DNA of 64,000 nucleotides from Toxotes chatareus (lineage: Eukaryota; Chordata; Actinopteri; Toxotidae): assembly GCA_016801885.1 (NCBI GenBank), contig JAFBJY010001404.1, forward strand, positions 32,501 to 96,500. The letters run 5' to 3'. Position 1 is the first letter of the stretch. Every line of letters starts with the position of its first letter. Under the pieces are notes generated by a model. That model saw only the letters and a list, made by a program, of their open reading frames with translations, did not search any database and was not told the origin of the DNA. This document shows positions 44,542-56,785 of this stretch, one piece after another. Position numbers and translations under genes: made by a program.

Positions 44542-46884
44542 CAGTTGATGTCAGTGTTTCAGTTTAGTGGGATGTTTGTTAAATTCACATGATGTCTAAT
44601 CACACAAGAACTTCAGCCCAAAGGTTTCAGTACATGTTCAGTTTATTTATGCTGATTGTATCTGTGAGATTTTCCTATTGTCAACTTAGGTTTCCATTCT
44701 TTGCTTCAAAGCATTATGGTTTGTGTTAAAGGAAAGGTGCCTATTTTTTTTTTTACAAGTTTGTCTTTTTATGTAAATTGAAATCATTTGTGGTTGTTGC
44801 TTTGGATCCTCCTAAATGATGGAGCATAAAATCCACAGTCCATGTCCTGTGTAAAAGGGACAGGCAAACAGGAGGCTTCAGCAGTCTGACTTATATAGTT
44901 GAAACAGGCGTCCTCCAAGTCTTTTTTATCATTTATGTTGAAGATCAACCACCGGTGCTTTGCATGTGGAACAGTAGTTTGCCTGCAGCCACAGATCCAG
45001 ACTCTGCAGCTCTGGAGGTGGAAGTAACTGCAGAGACGAGAAAGCACAACACCATGGGAGAGAGAAGAAGCCAAGTTAGTAACATACATTAATGGGATAT
45101 GAATGTGTACAGATGGAGAGGAGAGGAGGAGAGAGGAAATCAGTGCATCATGTGAAGTCTTCCAGCAGTGTAGACCTATAGCAGCATAACTAGTGGCTCA
45201 TTCAAGAAAGCCTTACTCAGCTCTGACTATAAGGTTCATCAAAAGGAAAGTTTTAAGCCTCCTCTTAAACATGGAGAGGCGTCTGCCTCTCTTGGTAACA
45301 CAGCCGGCCATTGCCAACTCTTAACATTCTCCTCTCCTTAGCTGTGTCTTCAGTAGCTAAACTTGTGTATCTATGCTGAAGATTAGAGAGAAAGCTCTGT
45401 TCTAAAACGTCTCTCTGTTTCCAGCTCTCAGGACTTTTGCAGCTTCTACCTCAGTCTCTACAGTTTGGAGTTTAGTCTCACTCCTGTGCTCTTGTTTGTA
45501 CTTTGGGATATCAGCCTTATGTCACTGTTTACTGATCAGTTACAGCCATATCAGAGCTGTGTTATCTTACTGATAATGCAAACCAAACTTTTCCTGCTTA
45601 GCTGGGGAAAAGTTGTAGGAATATTGATTGTAGTTATCAGTGCTTGCCTCGGTCCTCGTTAGCCTATCACCACATGAGGGCACTCTATCAAAGGGTGCTG
45701 TGGCCATCTTGACCCTCTCTTGCTCCTGGCTCCGAGGCCCACTTCCTGGTCGCCCGCTTCTTTCCGCCTTGTCGTCGCTGGCGCAGATGCCGAACTGCCG
45801 ATCCTCCACCGGCGCGCGGCTCTCGTGGGTTCATTCCCAGTGCTGCAAATTAGCCGCAGGTTGCTGCTAGCCTCCACTGTTGCTAAGTGAACACGCTCAG
45901 CTTCTCTCTCCCTCAGGTGATCACACGTAGCCTGATCGAGAATTATTTGCCAGCTGCTTTGTCCTGCACGGAGAAGAAATACTGCTGCTTTGCCTGCTTT
46001 GCCTTGTTCTACCTTACCGGGGTGTTTCTGCCGCGGATCTCTGCTGCGGTTCTGCCGGTTGCTCAGGCGCTCGGTGTTGCTGCCGTCGGGCTGCGCAGGT
46101 GGACAACGCAATCACCCCCTACCTACGTGAGGTATTAGTATTTGTATATTGGTTATTTGTTTTCCTGTGTTTTCCACTAATTTTACTTCCTTGTCCCCTT
46201 TTCAGTGGCTGAGAGCCGAAGAAGGTGGCGGCGGTCGTGGTGCCGGGTGGTGGTTTCCCCCTCTTTCCTGTGTCATGTGCCTCCCCTGGTCCTGGGTTCC
46301 TTTCACTATGTGTGCGTGGGTGTGTGGCTGGGGTGATAATTTTTGTATATTATTTGGGATCCCTCACCCCTCTCCTCGAGCTGGCCCCCTGGTAAGCCTC
46401 AGCCCTGATAGGGTCTCCCCCCTTCCCCTCACGTCCCCTGTGTGTGAATGGTGTTTTATAATGTTTTAAAGACATACTGAAGTTATTTTGAAATAAAGTA
46501 TATTGATTATTGCTCTGGAACCACGTCTCTGCCCGTTGTAAAACGAACCTTGGTGCCTTGGAGTTGGTACAGTTGACTAAAACTATTTCCTTGGGTAGAA
46601 ATTCCCAAGGTGCCGTTGTCTGGCTTCGTAGGTTGCTCTTAGTTGGGTGGGTGGGATCGACACCATCCGCTATCTGCTACAACCCCCATTATCATCTATC
46701 TCATCTCCCTCGCTCGCCACACTCAGATCAACAACTTCATTTGCTGTGCAGTAAAGTGGAAAAACACTTTTTTCACTGTTCCAGCACAGTTTGAGTGTTA
46801 GTGACCATTCATATCATGACTTGATGTGACTACAACCACCACAATGGAAAATCCTGTTTCTATCTCTAACACTGAAATATCACA
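44542..46884. other. Unassigned DNA with CpG-rich, transcript-like block
   Basis: At 45680-46120 there is a CpG-rich stretch (e.g. ccggcgcgcggctctcg), unlike the AT-rich surroundings. On the plus strand it ends at a donor-like ctacGTGAGG near 46130. An acceptor-like ccccttttcag at about 46195-46205 and an AATAAA at 46492 follow. This could be a promoter plus two short exons or an LTR-like unit. A teleost-style interspersed repeat seems to lie around 45180-45480 (weak). Confidence 0.4.
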
Positions 46885-47787
46885 TTCAGTGTGCAGCTCA
46901 CACTGTTGGTGGTTGGTGTCTTCAGACTCCCTGAAGTTGACAGTCCCACAAGTTTGACCAGAATATGGTCAAATAGTGTGAAGCACATACTGTATCCTTT
47001 GCACCTCCTTTTGGATGGAATCGTGTTGTGGGCCCATGAGGGTGGAAAATTCCACTTCCACATCTTGATGATGAGCGTCCACAGTGAGAGCCTTTACTAA
47101 CCACCAGTGCAGGTCATAAATGACCACAAGCCAATCTCCACACTGAACTACATCGGCAGATAGATCTGTCACAGTCACGTCAGAACCACTCTTGGTCAGT
47201 GGCTTTTTGCACCATTGGCTCTTGCTCACTTTCCTCCCATTCCATTTTCTCTTGGCTCACTTTCCTCCCATTCCATTTTCTCTTTGCTCACTTCCCTCCT
47301 GTTCCATTTCCTCCATCAACATTGCCAAAGGACCTTTCCTCTTTTGCATTGATATAGGACCATCATCCTCAACCTGTACCCCGGGTGTGTTGGCAGTCAA
47401 CTGAAATATGGTTGGGCTGACACACTCACACGTCTGTGGCTCACTGCAGAAACAGGACAGTGACCTGCAATGGATCTCTAAGTCGTTTTGGTGTGTCGGT
47501 ATGACCTGATGGAGTTTCCTTTTTGCAGGTACAGATTTTAGTGGTAGAGAAAGGAGTGCATCATATGGCTGCATGTCAGCTTCAGTAATGATATAGAGCT
47601 TAGTGCTGAGAGGCTTCTGCCAACCATATCATGGAAAATATTCCCATTCACAATGTCATTCCCCCGCAGTATAAGGCTGTCTGCAGTCCTTTTCACAGTA
47701 CCTCCTATGCCATCTGCTGCTCCCTTCCTATGTGAGGTGGGGAAGAAGTTCCAGGTTGTTCTCTTGAAACCTAGAGTTGGAGGGACA
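46885..47787 (-). pseudogene. Teleost multicopy ORF of unknown function, broken
   Basis: The exon starts at 47787 right after ctctgcag (splice acceptor). It first reads TWNFFPTSHRKGAADGIGG and VKRTADSLILRGNDI. After a frame break it reads LYIITEADM ... KLHQV and LSCFC ... CEC. It then continues across a 32-bp tandem duplication (47230-47290) and another break into CGDWLVVIYDLHWW, FHPHGPTTRF and FDHILVKL. I recognise this order (H-x-K-G-x-x-D-G-x-G-G, Cys-rich, WxVVxYD, HPHGP) from many uncharacterised fish genes. Function is unknown. At least three frameshifts make it a pseudogene. Confidence 0.6.
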
Positions 47788-49469
47788 CTGCAGAGGAAAG
47801 AAAAGTTATTCTTGTTTTTGTATTGCTTGCTGGGACCATCTGACCAAAAGTGAATTGTATCAACATTTGGAAACTTTCAACAAATATGTTTCAGGACTGG
47901 TTCCATGTGAGTCCAAATGGCAGATGCATCTTGTCGCTTGGATTCTGATTCTGTGCAAAAGCCTGTCTTCTGTTCTTTTGTCTGGTCTGGTTCTGAACTA
48001 AGCCCACGTGTGTTGTTTCTGTCTTTAGTTTGTCTTCATATTGTTTTTGAAGCTCTCCCAGCGTGCCACTCTGTTTCACAAGTCTTGTGTTGAAGTGCAT
48101 TGTTCACCTCTGTGATAGACCATGCATCGGGAGGAAACCTCAGACCACACAAGGACTGAACGACAGTGAGCTTCTCATTCAGTGGAGTCAAGTTAATTCA
48201 TTATTTCTATACAGCAGAAATGCACCTGCCTTTTGATTTCTAACAGGTTAAATAGATTTGTATCAGGGAAACTAATGGGATGGCATCATTATCTCTGAGA
48301 GGACACAATGTGGTGGGATAGAACAGGACTAAGTAAACTGGTTAAATATTTGTTTCCATCATTTGTTTACAACATTACATCAAATTAAACTGTGAAACAA
48401 ATGTTAAAGTGTATTTGAAAGTTGCTACTGAAGGTAAAGGAAAAAGCGAAGGACGACAGGATGAGAGAATCCAGTTCATATGTCCTCCTGACAGAAATGG
48501 AGGTTTACAGTGATCAGCAGTGGGACACACACTGTTTATTGTCTTCACTAGTAGAATTTATGTGAAGTGTCAGACTCTGTGTCACAGACGCAGGTGGAGG
48601 AGAATTCAACTTCTCCATTTAATCAACACTGAGCTTTATCCACCTGCACACATCAAACATTATCATTAACAGGAGTATTAACACTACTGTGAACTGACAA
48701 CATGGTGTGGAGAGAAGAAGTGGTGTTAATACACTGCAGGCTGAGGGTGTGGCTGATGAGGTGATTGCAGACAGGTGAGCAGGAGCTCTGGAGGGAAACC
48801 CAAAGTAAGTCAACCACACCCAGGCCTACACACACACACACACAAGAACACAGACAAACAGGGGACAAACAAGAAACACTAGGGAGGTTCTCCCAGAAAC
48901 ACGAGGAAGGAGGGAGAGACTGACGGCTCCTAACATGACTTTGTACCACGCTCTCCACTAAAAGATGGAGAAGAGAGAAGTTTCTGTGCTGTATTTTTTC
49001 ATCCTATTGTTAAGTGACGAAGGCAGATAAATTTCAAATAGATAATTAACCAAATGTGAATCAGGCCCATTTTCACTCTATACTGACTGATTAACAAAAT
49101 GCTGATTTTATCTATTTAAAATTAAATCTACAACAGTGAAGTCTGCAAAAACTGAAGGGGTCTGAATACTTCCTGTAGCCACTGTATGTCACTCGCCCTA
49201 AGAGCAGTGTTTCATCTGCTGCTTCCTCTTCACATCCCACTGGCTGAAGCTCACAGCTGTTTAATGTCAGTGTAACTGAATCACTTCATTTAACAAGTGG
49301 AGAGTTTGTCATGCAGCTACACTGAACCAGACATAAAGTCTAGTTTACTGAGTCCTGTTCATGGCCAGAAATCTGATTTCAGGCTTCATGACAAATCTGT
49401 GTCACCAAGAGATGTCACACTTCTTAAAATCCTCCACTGAGTCCACAAGATATCAGTGTAATGTGAATC
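47788..49469. other. Unassigned DNA
   Basis: I see no coding, RNA or repeat signature beyond a short AC run at 48830-48843. The boundary at 49470 is where 5S spacer begins abruptly. Confidence 0.5.
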
Positions 49470-49746
49470 AAACCCTATAAACAGGCTGTTTATACATGCT
49501 AAAGCATACGAACAAATCCAATGTTGAATAGGGACATTGATCATCTGGATTTCTCCACAAATCCAAGCACAAGAAGCCACGAAAAATGAGCTTTTCCACC
49601 TAACGAGAATTTTCTGACTACTCATCATCTGATAAAGTTTCTTACTATCTTTGATTACCTACAAGTCCATTTTCATCCAACACCGGCTCAGACACACAGT
49701 GATCTAGGGATGTCGTTTTGCTTCATTCTCAAAGATGGGGATAAAG

Positions 49747-49864
49747 GCTTACAGCACCTGGTATTCCCAGGCGGTCTCCCATCCAAGTACTAACCAGGCC
49801 CTACCCTGCTTAGCTTCCGAGATCAGACGAGATCGGGCGTGCTCAGGGTGGTATGGCCGTAAGC
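49747..49864 (-). rRNA. 5S rRNA gene, array 3
   Basis: Consensus 118 bp. TTT terminator. Confidence 0.94.
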
Positions 49865-50150
49865 AACGGCAAACCCTATAAACAGGCTGTTTATACATGC
49901 TAAAACGCCACGAACAAATCCAATGTTGAATAGGGACATTGATCATCTGGATTTCTCCACAAATCCAAGCACAAGAAGCCACGAAAAATGAGCTTTTCCA
50001 CCTAACGAGAATTTTCTGACTACTCATCATCTGATAAAGTTTCTTACTATCTTTGATTACCTACAAGTCCATTTTTATCCAACACCGGCTCAGACACACA
50101 GTGATCTAGGGATGGCGTTTTGCTTCATTCTCTCAAAGATGGGGATAAAG

Positions 50151-50268
50151 GCTTACAGCACCTGGTATTCCCAGGCGGTCTCCCATCCAAGTACTAACCA
50201 GGCCCTACCCTGCTTAGCTTCCGAGATCAGGCGAGATCAGGCGTGCTCAGGGTGGTATGGCCGTAAGC
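50151..50268 (-). rRNA. 5S rRNA gene, array 3
   Basis: Two changes (gatcaggcgagatcaggcg). TTT terminator. Confidence 0.92.
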
Positions 50269-50552
50269 AACCTCAAACCCTATAAACACGCTGTTTATAC
50301 ATGCTAAAACATACGAACAAATCCAATGTTGAATAGGGACATTGATCATCTGGATTTCTCCACAAATCCAAGCACAAGAAGCCACGAAAAATGAGCTTTT
50401 CCACCTAACGAGAATTTTCTGACTACTCATCATCTGATAAAGTTTCTTACTATCTTTGATTACCTACAAGTCCATTTTTATCCAACACCGGCTCAGACAC
50501 ACAGTGATCTAGGGATGGCGTTTTGCTTCATTCTCAAAGATGGGGATAAAAG

Positions 50553-50670
50553 GCTTACAGCACCTGGTATTCCCAGGCGGTCTCCCATCCAAGTACTAAC
50601 CAGGCCCTACCCTGCTTAGCTTCCGAGATCAGACGAGATCGGGCGTGCTCAGGGTGGTATGGCCGTAAGC
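50553..50670 (-). rRNA. 5S rRNA gene, array 3
   Basis: Consensus 118 bp. TTTT terminator. Best candidate for a functional gene in this array. Confidence 0.95.
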
Positions 50671-50955
50671 AACGGCAAACCCTATAAACAGGCTCTTTAT
50701 ACATGCTAAAAAGCATACGAACAAATCCAATGTTGAATAGGGACATTGATCATCTGGATTTCTCCACAAATCCAAGCACAAGAAGCCACGAAAAATGAGC
50801 TTTTCCACCTAACGAGAATTTTCTGACTACTCATCATCTGATAAAGTTTCTTACTATCTTTGATTACCTACAAGTCCATTTTTATCCAACACCGGCTCAG
50901 ACACACAGTGATCTAGGGATGGCGTTTTGCTTCATTCTCAAAGATGGGGTAAAAG

Positions 50956-51048
50956 GCTTACAGCACCTGGTATTCCCAGGCGGTCTCCCATCCAAGTACT
51001 AACCAGGCCCTACCCTGCTTAGCTTCCGAGATCAGACGAGATCAGGCG
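50956..51048 (-). pseudogene. 5S rRNA gene, 3' part, split by retrotransposon copy 2
   Basis: RNA from about nucleotide 26 to the 3' end, with an intact internal control region and a TTTT terminator. The 5' part is at 56786-56818. Confidence 0.9.
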
Positions 51049-51192
51049 TTTTTTTTTTTTTATCTTTTATTTATCAAAAAAATTCATTTAAAATATTTAC
51101 AGAGAAATAAAAACCAAATCAAAATACATTAATTCATCCATAATCTAACACAAAAATATCCACAGAAAACCAACTAAATGAAAAAAAACATC

Positions 51193-54100
51193 TCAGAAAT
51201 TGAAATACACCGTGTCATTTTCTACATAAAATAAACTGTGACCCTCCAAAATCTTTGAAAGAGAATGTGCTCCCCTTCCCACCAGTGCTCTGATGTATTG
51301 TTTTAGTGTAATCGTGAAAGAATCCCAAGTGTTTCTTTTTCGGTTTTCTTTCAGTTTTGTGTTCCTGGTGATGTATATGGCGTGTTTAGCAAATTGTCCC
51401 AACAAATTTGTTATTGTAGTGTTTTTGTGTCTAGTGTTTTGACCAAATAGGAGGTACAGCCTCCATTCCTCCTCTTTCCTCCATATTGCACCCGCCCCGC
51501 TCCTGAGGAGGAGCCTCAGCCTCCTCAGGAGCAGGGCGGCGCTGGACAGTCCAGGAACATGTGTTGTATTGTTTCTTCCTCTGCCCCACAGAGAGCACAG
51601 CCCCTGGCAAAGACCTCCTTGTTTATTTGATGTAGGACTACTCCAGGGTGCGTCTTTCTGTGTCTCATCTTGAAGTCTGTATTGTAGATGTTACCAGGGG
51701 CTATGCTCTCCCCAGGGTGGCCCAGATTCTCTCTCCCTGCAGGCCGGGGAAGGCCTCCCCCCACGCCCGGTCAGCGGCTGGTGGCCTCTGCCTGCCCCGG
51801 ACGTACATCTGGTAGAGGGCCCTCGTCTTGATATCTTTTAGGTTTGTTCCGGCCTGCAGGAGAGAGAACTCACACATATCATTAGTTGGTGCCGGCTGCC
51901 TCTGCTCCCCCAGCAGCTTTAGCCACCGCTGAGGGATGGAGGCAGCCAGCTTCCCGCACACCTCCCCAATGGCCCCTTTCCCATGTCTGATCTTTTTCCC
52001 CTTAAGGATGGTCAGGACCTCCGCAGTGTTAAGGCCACCGGTTTGGTCGACGACGTCCCCCAACCTGACCAACCCAGCCCTCTCCATTACGGCGCAGACC
52101 ACCTCCCTCCCTCCCCAGGTAATTTCTGGGTTGTTAAAGAGGGGCTGCGCCTTCGCCTGGAGGACGTCGTCCACCTTGGCCTCCAGCAGGGGCCTCAATC
52201 CAGCCCACGCTGTCATGATCTCCTCCGCCAGAGGGTCTGTTACCCCCGCGCTCACAGGGGAGCGCCTCTGGCAGAGGGCCCAAAGGCCCAAAGGCGGCCC
52301 GAGATGCAAATCTGTGGTGAGAAATTGTTTCCATGCTAAATTATTGTTAGGTGTTGTGAGCTTCTTTATCAATTTGATCCTTAGTGCACATTTTCTACAG
52401 TCTAAGCTGACTAATCTCAGACCGCCTTTGTCCTCCGGTTGGATCATGACATCATGGGCCACCTGGTTCATCTTGGACCCCCACAGGAAGCTGCCGATGA
52501 CCCCATTGATGTTTTTTTCCGCTCATGGAGACAGGGGACAGACAGCCAGCACATGGTTTACTAGTGAGAGCACCAAAGAGTTTAACACTGTTACTTTCCC
52601 TTTTATCCCAATCTGTCGTTGCTTCCACATGTTTATTACGTTTTGCATTTTTTTCTGTACACCCTCCCAGTTCTTTTCATTTGCCTCTCCCTCATTTCTT
52701 CCCATCCACACTCCTAGTATTTTGACCATATCCCCTGTGATCTGAAACCCCCATGTGTTCGCCGTGTTCTGTTCTGCCCCACACCTCATAATTTGTGTCT
52801 TTTTTGTGTTCATTTTTGCTCCTGATGCCTCACAATATGATCTTATTCTTCCCACCACCAGGTCAACGCTCTCCTTATCCACCACTGTGATGTTTGTGTC
52901 ATCTGCATACTGCACTATTTTGCAGTATGTAGAGTCCCCACCTTACGCCCTGGATGCCCTCGTCATCATTGACTGCTGCTGCCAGAGGTTCTGTGACCAG
53001 CGTGAAGAGCATGGCAGACAGCGGGCACCCCTGTCGGATGGACCTGCCCAGCGGGAACGCACCTGTGCATGTGCCGTTCAGTTTGACACAGCTGGTGGCC
53101 CCGCTGTACAAGGTCCTGATCCAGTTAATGTACCGCTCACCGAACCCTAACCTCTCTAGGACTCTCCACAGAAAGGTGTGTTCTACACGGTCAAAAGCCT
53201 TCTCAAAATCAATACTAACCAAAAAACCCCCTGTTGTGCACATGTGTCTGATCAGGTATCTGACGGCCAGGACAGAGTCAGAGATGTCCCTCCCCGGCAC
53301 GCCATACGCCTGACCAGGACCCACCACCCCTTCTATCACCTGTTTTAACCTGTTTGCCAGTGTTTTAGCCAAAATTTTGTAGTCCGTGTTTAGTAGGCTG
53401 ATTGGTCTGTAATTTTCTAATTTGTTTTCCTCCCCTTTCTTTTTAAACACTAGTGTTATTATCCCCTTTGAAAAATTTTCGGTCGTTCTCCTATTGTGTT
53501 CTATCTGTGTGTAGACTGCCAGCAGGATGGGGGCCAGCTGTAATTTGAAGGCCTTGTAGAACTCGGCCGTCAGGCCGTCCCATCCCGGGCTTTTATTGTT
53601 GTTCAGACCCTCTATGGCTGTTATGAGCTGTTGAAGGGTGAGGTCGGAGTCACATATGTCCTTGTCCGTTTGGTCCAGTTTTTTTCTGAGGTGAGCTATG
53701 TTCTCCTCCATTTTTTTATTGTTTATATTTTGGCTTGTGAATAGTTCTTTGTAGAACTCTTGTGCTGCTAAAAGCACCTCATCCAGTTCCCTCACTACTT
53801 TCCCTTCTTTATTGGTTATCTCCTGTATGTATGTCTTCTGTTGTTTCTGTCTCTCCATGCCCAGAAAGTAGGCTGTGGATTTTTCCCCCTCTATTAAATA
53901 CTCTGCTTTTGCCCTGATCGCTGCTGCTTTACATTTAGTTACTGTTATGTTGTGTAGTTTTGACTGAGCTACTGACAGTGCTGTTATGTCTCTTTTGGAT
54001 CGTTTTCCATTTTCTCTGTTCTATCTGGATTATTTCTAACAGTTCCCTCTCCTCCTGTTTTTCCTCCCACTTCCTCCTTTTACAGTATCTTATGCACATT

Positions 54101-54993
54101 TTCTTAATTCTTTCTTTTATTCCTCCCACCATCCCGGTAAGTCATCATTTTCTATCATTTCCTCTCGTATACCCATTAAGAAGTTCCTTGTTTTATTTGT
54201 GAATGTTTCATCCTTTAAAATGCTATTGTTTAAAATCCACAGCCCCCCGTTCCTGGGTCTGCCTGCCATCTGTACTTGAATCTGGAGAAGCGAGTGGTCG
54301 CTCCATCTGTTCTGTATATATTTCACCGTATGTATAATATGGACCGCCCCAGGAGATAGCAGGGCCAGGTCTATCTTGTGACTGCCTCAGCTCCCCTCTG
54401 ACTATCTGCCTCCTGGAGTAGTCCTTGGTGTCCGGGTTGAATGCTCTCCAAATGTCTGTGAGGTTCCGGGTTGACATTAAGTGGGTGAGTTCTTGTCTGC
54501 TTACGTCGTTTTTTAATGTGCTTTTGTTTGCAGTGTCGTTTGCTGTTAAAATAATATTAAAATCTCCCACCAACATGCATTTCTCAGTTATCCATTTATT
54601 TAACTTTTTCCTGATAAATTCCTTCCTTTCTATTTCGTCGTTACTTCCGTATATATTCATGATTCTTATCTTTCCTCTTTCCCTCCCCAAATCCACCACG
54701 ACCAGCCGGCCCTCGCCGTCAGTGTGCACGCAGGACACATCGCAAGGGAGGCCCGGTTTGCACAGAATCGCTGCGCCTGCCCGTAAAGAGGGTCCAGGGG
54801 CGTAAAAGATGTCCCCTCCCCAGTGCTTCTGGACAGTCCCCAGCAGGTCAGAGCTCCATCGCACCTCCTGCAGGCAGAGAATCTCTGCGTATGTGTTATT
54901 TAAAATGTCCTTGATTTTTTCTATTGTCTTTACCCCCCTGATGTTTAGTGAAACTATTGTGATCATAATGAGAAATAGTACAGCTGGTTTCAT
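51193..54993 (-). pseudogene. Mutsu-type ORF2, copy 2, broken
   Basis: From MKPAV at 54993 to the stop at 51193. The endonuclease is intact in its N-terminal part: SLNIRG, ILCLQEVRW, IYGSND and GDFN are in one frame (54993-54223). A frameshift follows near 54380. The SDHSLL motif lies in the next frame, then DDLPG and a second frameshift at about 54140, shared with copy 1. The RT frame (53858-52899) holds YRPISLLN, DFEKAFDRV and RQGCPLS. YADD is in another frame (52915-52523), a break shared with copy 1. The C-terminal CCHC (CALCGAEEETIQHMFLDC) and the tail to SLFYVENDTVYFNF follow; the tail lacks the stop found in copy 1. Confidence 0.88.
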
Positions 54994-55013
54994 TTGCTTA
55001 TCTCTTGCTTTAG

Positions 55014-55331
55014 TTACTTTCTTCTCCTTGTTACTCTCCCCGGTTTACTGTCCTGTGTTTTCTTTCTGTGTTGTAGTTTATGTCCCACATCCCTTTCTAA
55101 GTCCGAGTCGGAGGAGACGTGTTTGTAGCCCAGGAAGGAGGGTCCAGGCACACTCTCCTTTGCCCTCGCCCTGCCGGCGAGCAGGGACGCGCTAGAGCGA
55201 CAGGCGGGTTTGAGGAAGCCATCGTCTGATATAGTGCTCTCTGTTTGAGAGACTAATTCAGGGCAAACGTCGTCCAGACTGGACCCTAGAGGTGTATCCA
55301 CCTCCACTCCCTGGCAGCCTCCGGGCAGGGT
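55014..55331 (-). pseudogene. Mutsu-type ORF1 C-terminal segment, frame-shifted (copy 2)
   Basis: EVDTPLGSSLDDVCPELVSQ ... SDSDLERDVGHKL, matching the in-frame C-terminus in copy 1. A one-base insertion before the end changes PGE-stop into PGRVTRRRK-stop. Confidence 0.8.
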
Positions 55332-56555
55332 CTACCACCCCCCCATCCACAGCTGCCGGCATCCTGACCCCCCTGCGCTACCGTTGTCCGGCGCACCTTT
55401 CGGCCTGTCAGCCTCGAGGTCCCGGGCAGGGCCCTCTGTCTGAGCCCCCCCTGCCCGCTCGGGAGCAGAGCCCACGTTGGGAGCTCCCTCCTCCTCCGCC
55501 GGGAGGGCGCGGAGTTCCCCACCTGCCTCCTTCTCCACCGGTGCCTGAGCCGCGTCAGTCTGCGCCCCTGCAGCATTGGTACTGCCCTGCGCCCCTCCCT
55601 CCTGAGCCACTTCCTCCTCCATGCTGGACTCCTCCTCCTCCGTGAATAACTCCCTGTCCTCATCATTACTTTCTTCCCCACAAATACAATTTTCCACTTT
55701 ATTAAAACAGACCGCACACTTCTGTACTCTTTTGGTGCACTCTCGGGCGTAATGCCCCTGGACCCCGCATTTATTACAGAAAAATTCCGGGCAGTCCCTC
55801 ACGATGTGCCCCGGCTGTATGCAGATCCGACAGACGCGGACCTGCCGGTCGTGAATCACCCGGAAAAACTCTGGCCCTGCTGCCGTATTGAATTTTGTCG
55901 AGTATGGCAAAGACTGAACAGTTTCGTTAAACTTTACTTTAACAAAGCGGGTTCCATCCGCCACCCTGGTCCCCGGCCACATCCTCCTTTTAATGGGAGA
56001 CACCGCTGACACCTTCCAGGACTCTAGCTTCTCCAGAATTTCCTGATCCGTCACATATGCAGGCAGGCCCAGGAAGGACACCACCAGCTCATCGTTGGAT
56101 ATCTCCCTCCCCTGCACCATTGTATTCCCGATCTTAAACCCATCCAAAAGTTTCCTTTTTCCTGCCGCACTCCCCATTGTAATTTCATATCTATTGTGTC
56201 CTGTGCTCCTGCATGCATTGATATTACCGCACATTAAGCGCGTATATCTGATTAATTCCACCGGAGAGACTATTTCTTCTCCTTTTAGTTCCACCAGCAC
56301 TGTCAGCTCTCGTTCATAACTCGCCTCAGGTTTTTTTCTAATGGACTCCGACCTCGGGTTTTGCTGGCCATCTGTCCCCCTCCTAACCATCCCTCCTTCA
56401 TTTTGTGGTGTTTCTTGTCTTACCTCCGTCCCTCTTCCTTTATTTTCCATCCTATTGCCTTCTAAGTTTTGTCCATTTTCCTGGGCCGTAGTCCTTTGTC
56501 CGTTCCTGGGCCTGTCACCTGGGGTGTCCATCCTGCTGGGTTTTAGATTGTCCAT
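55332..56555 (-). CDS. Mutsu-type ORF1, copy 2, largely open
   Basis: Start ATG at 56555 (MDNLKPSRMDT), chosen because it is the first Met conserved in both copies and follows the T-rich 5' UTR. Upstream codons are open but low-complexity. About 408 codons remain open through both CCHC knuckles (CRICIQPGHIVRDC, CNKCGVQGHYAREC), the Cys cluster CAVCFNKVENCIC and the acidic EEEESSMEEEV region. A frameshift at about 55330 moves the last 98 codons to another frame ending at 55014, 20 bp before ORF2. Expected role: RNA binding and RNP formation. Confidence 0.83.
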   Translation of the reverse strand: MDNLKPSRMDTPGDRPRNGQRTTAQENGQNLEGNRMENKGRGTEVRQETPQNEGGMVRRGTDGQQNPRSESIRKKPEASYERELTVLVELKGEEIVSPVELIRYTRLMCGNINACRSTGHNRYEITMGSAAGKRKLLDGFKIGNTMVQGREISNDELVVSFLGLPAYVTDQEILEKLESWKVSAVSPIKRRMWPGTRVADGTRFVKVKFNETVQSLPYSTKFNTAAGPEFFRVIHDRQVRVCRICIQPGHIVRDCPEFFCNKCGVQGHYARECTKRVQKCAVCFNKVENCICGEESNDEDRELFTEEEESSMEEEVAQEGGAQGSTNAAGAQTDAAQAPVEKEAGGELRALPAEEEGAPNVGSAPERAGGAQTEGPARDLEADRPKGAPDNGSAGGSGCRQLWMGGW

Positions 56556-56785
56556 GATTGTGGCAAAAGAAACAACAAAAAAAAAGAAAAAAAAAACCCA
56601 ACAAAAAAAACTACTCCCCGACAGTCCAAGGACCGCGGGGAGCGACAAAATTACTACTTTAATAACACAAAATAAACGATCACTAAGATAAAAAACAAAA
56701 AAAAAAAAAAAGTGCCTCCGTCTCTGTCTCCTGTGTCCCACTCGAAACTCTCGCTCTCTGTCTATTCCGTACCACCTGACCCTCA

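Larger units (their letters stand above)
49470..51048 (-). repeat. 5S rDNA array 3, left part (second spacer subtype)
   Basis: Period 402-404 bp. The spacer differs consistently from array 1: accctataaacaggctg, gacattgatcat, aagccacg, aacgagaat, ttacctac and cagtgatct. It starts mid-spacer at 49470, without the corresponding 5S gene. Confidence 0.93.
51049..56785 (-). mobile_element. 5S rDNA-specific non-LTR retrotransposon (Mutsu type), copy 2
   Basis: About 5.74 kb, full-length, same orientation and same 5' insertion point as copy 1, and nearly identical throughout. The 3' junction differs: a longer T-run on the plus strand and the 5S bases 'tgc' missing. The overlap of the 5S halves is about 8 bp. 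ORF1 is mostly intact; ORF2 is broken. Confidence 0.9.
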
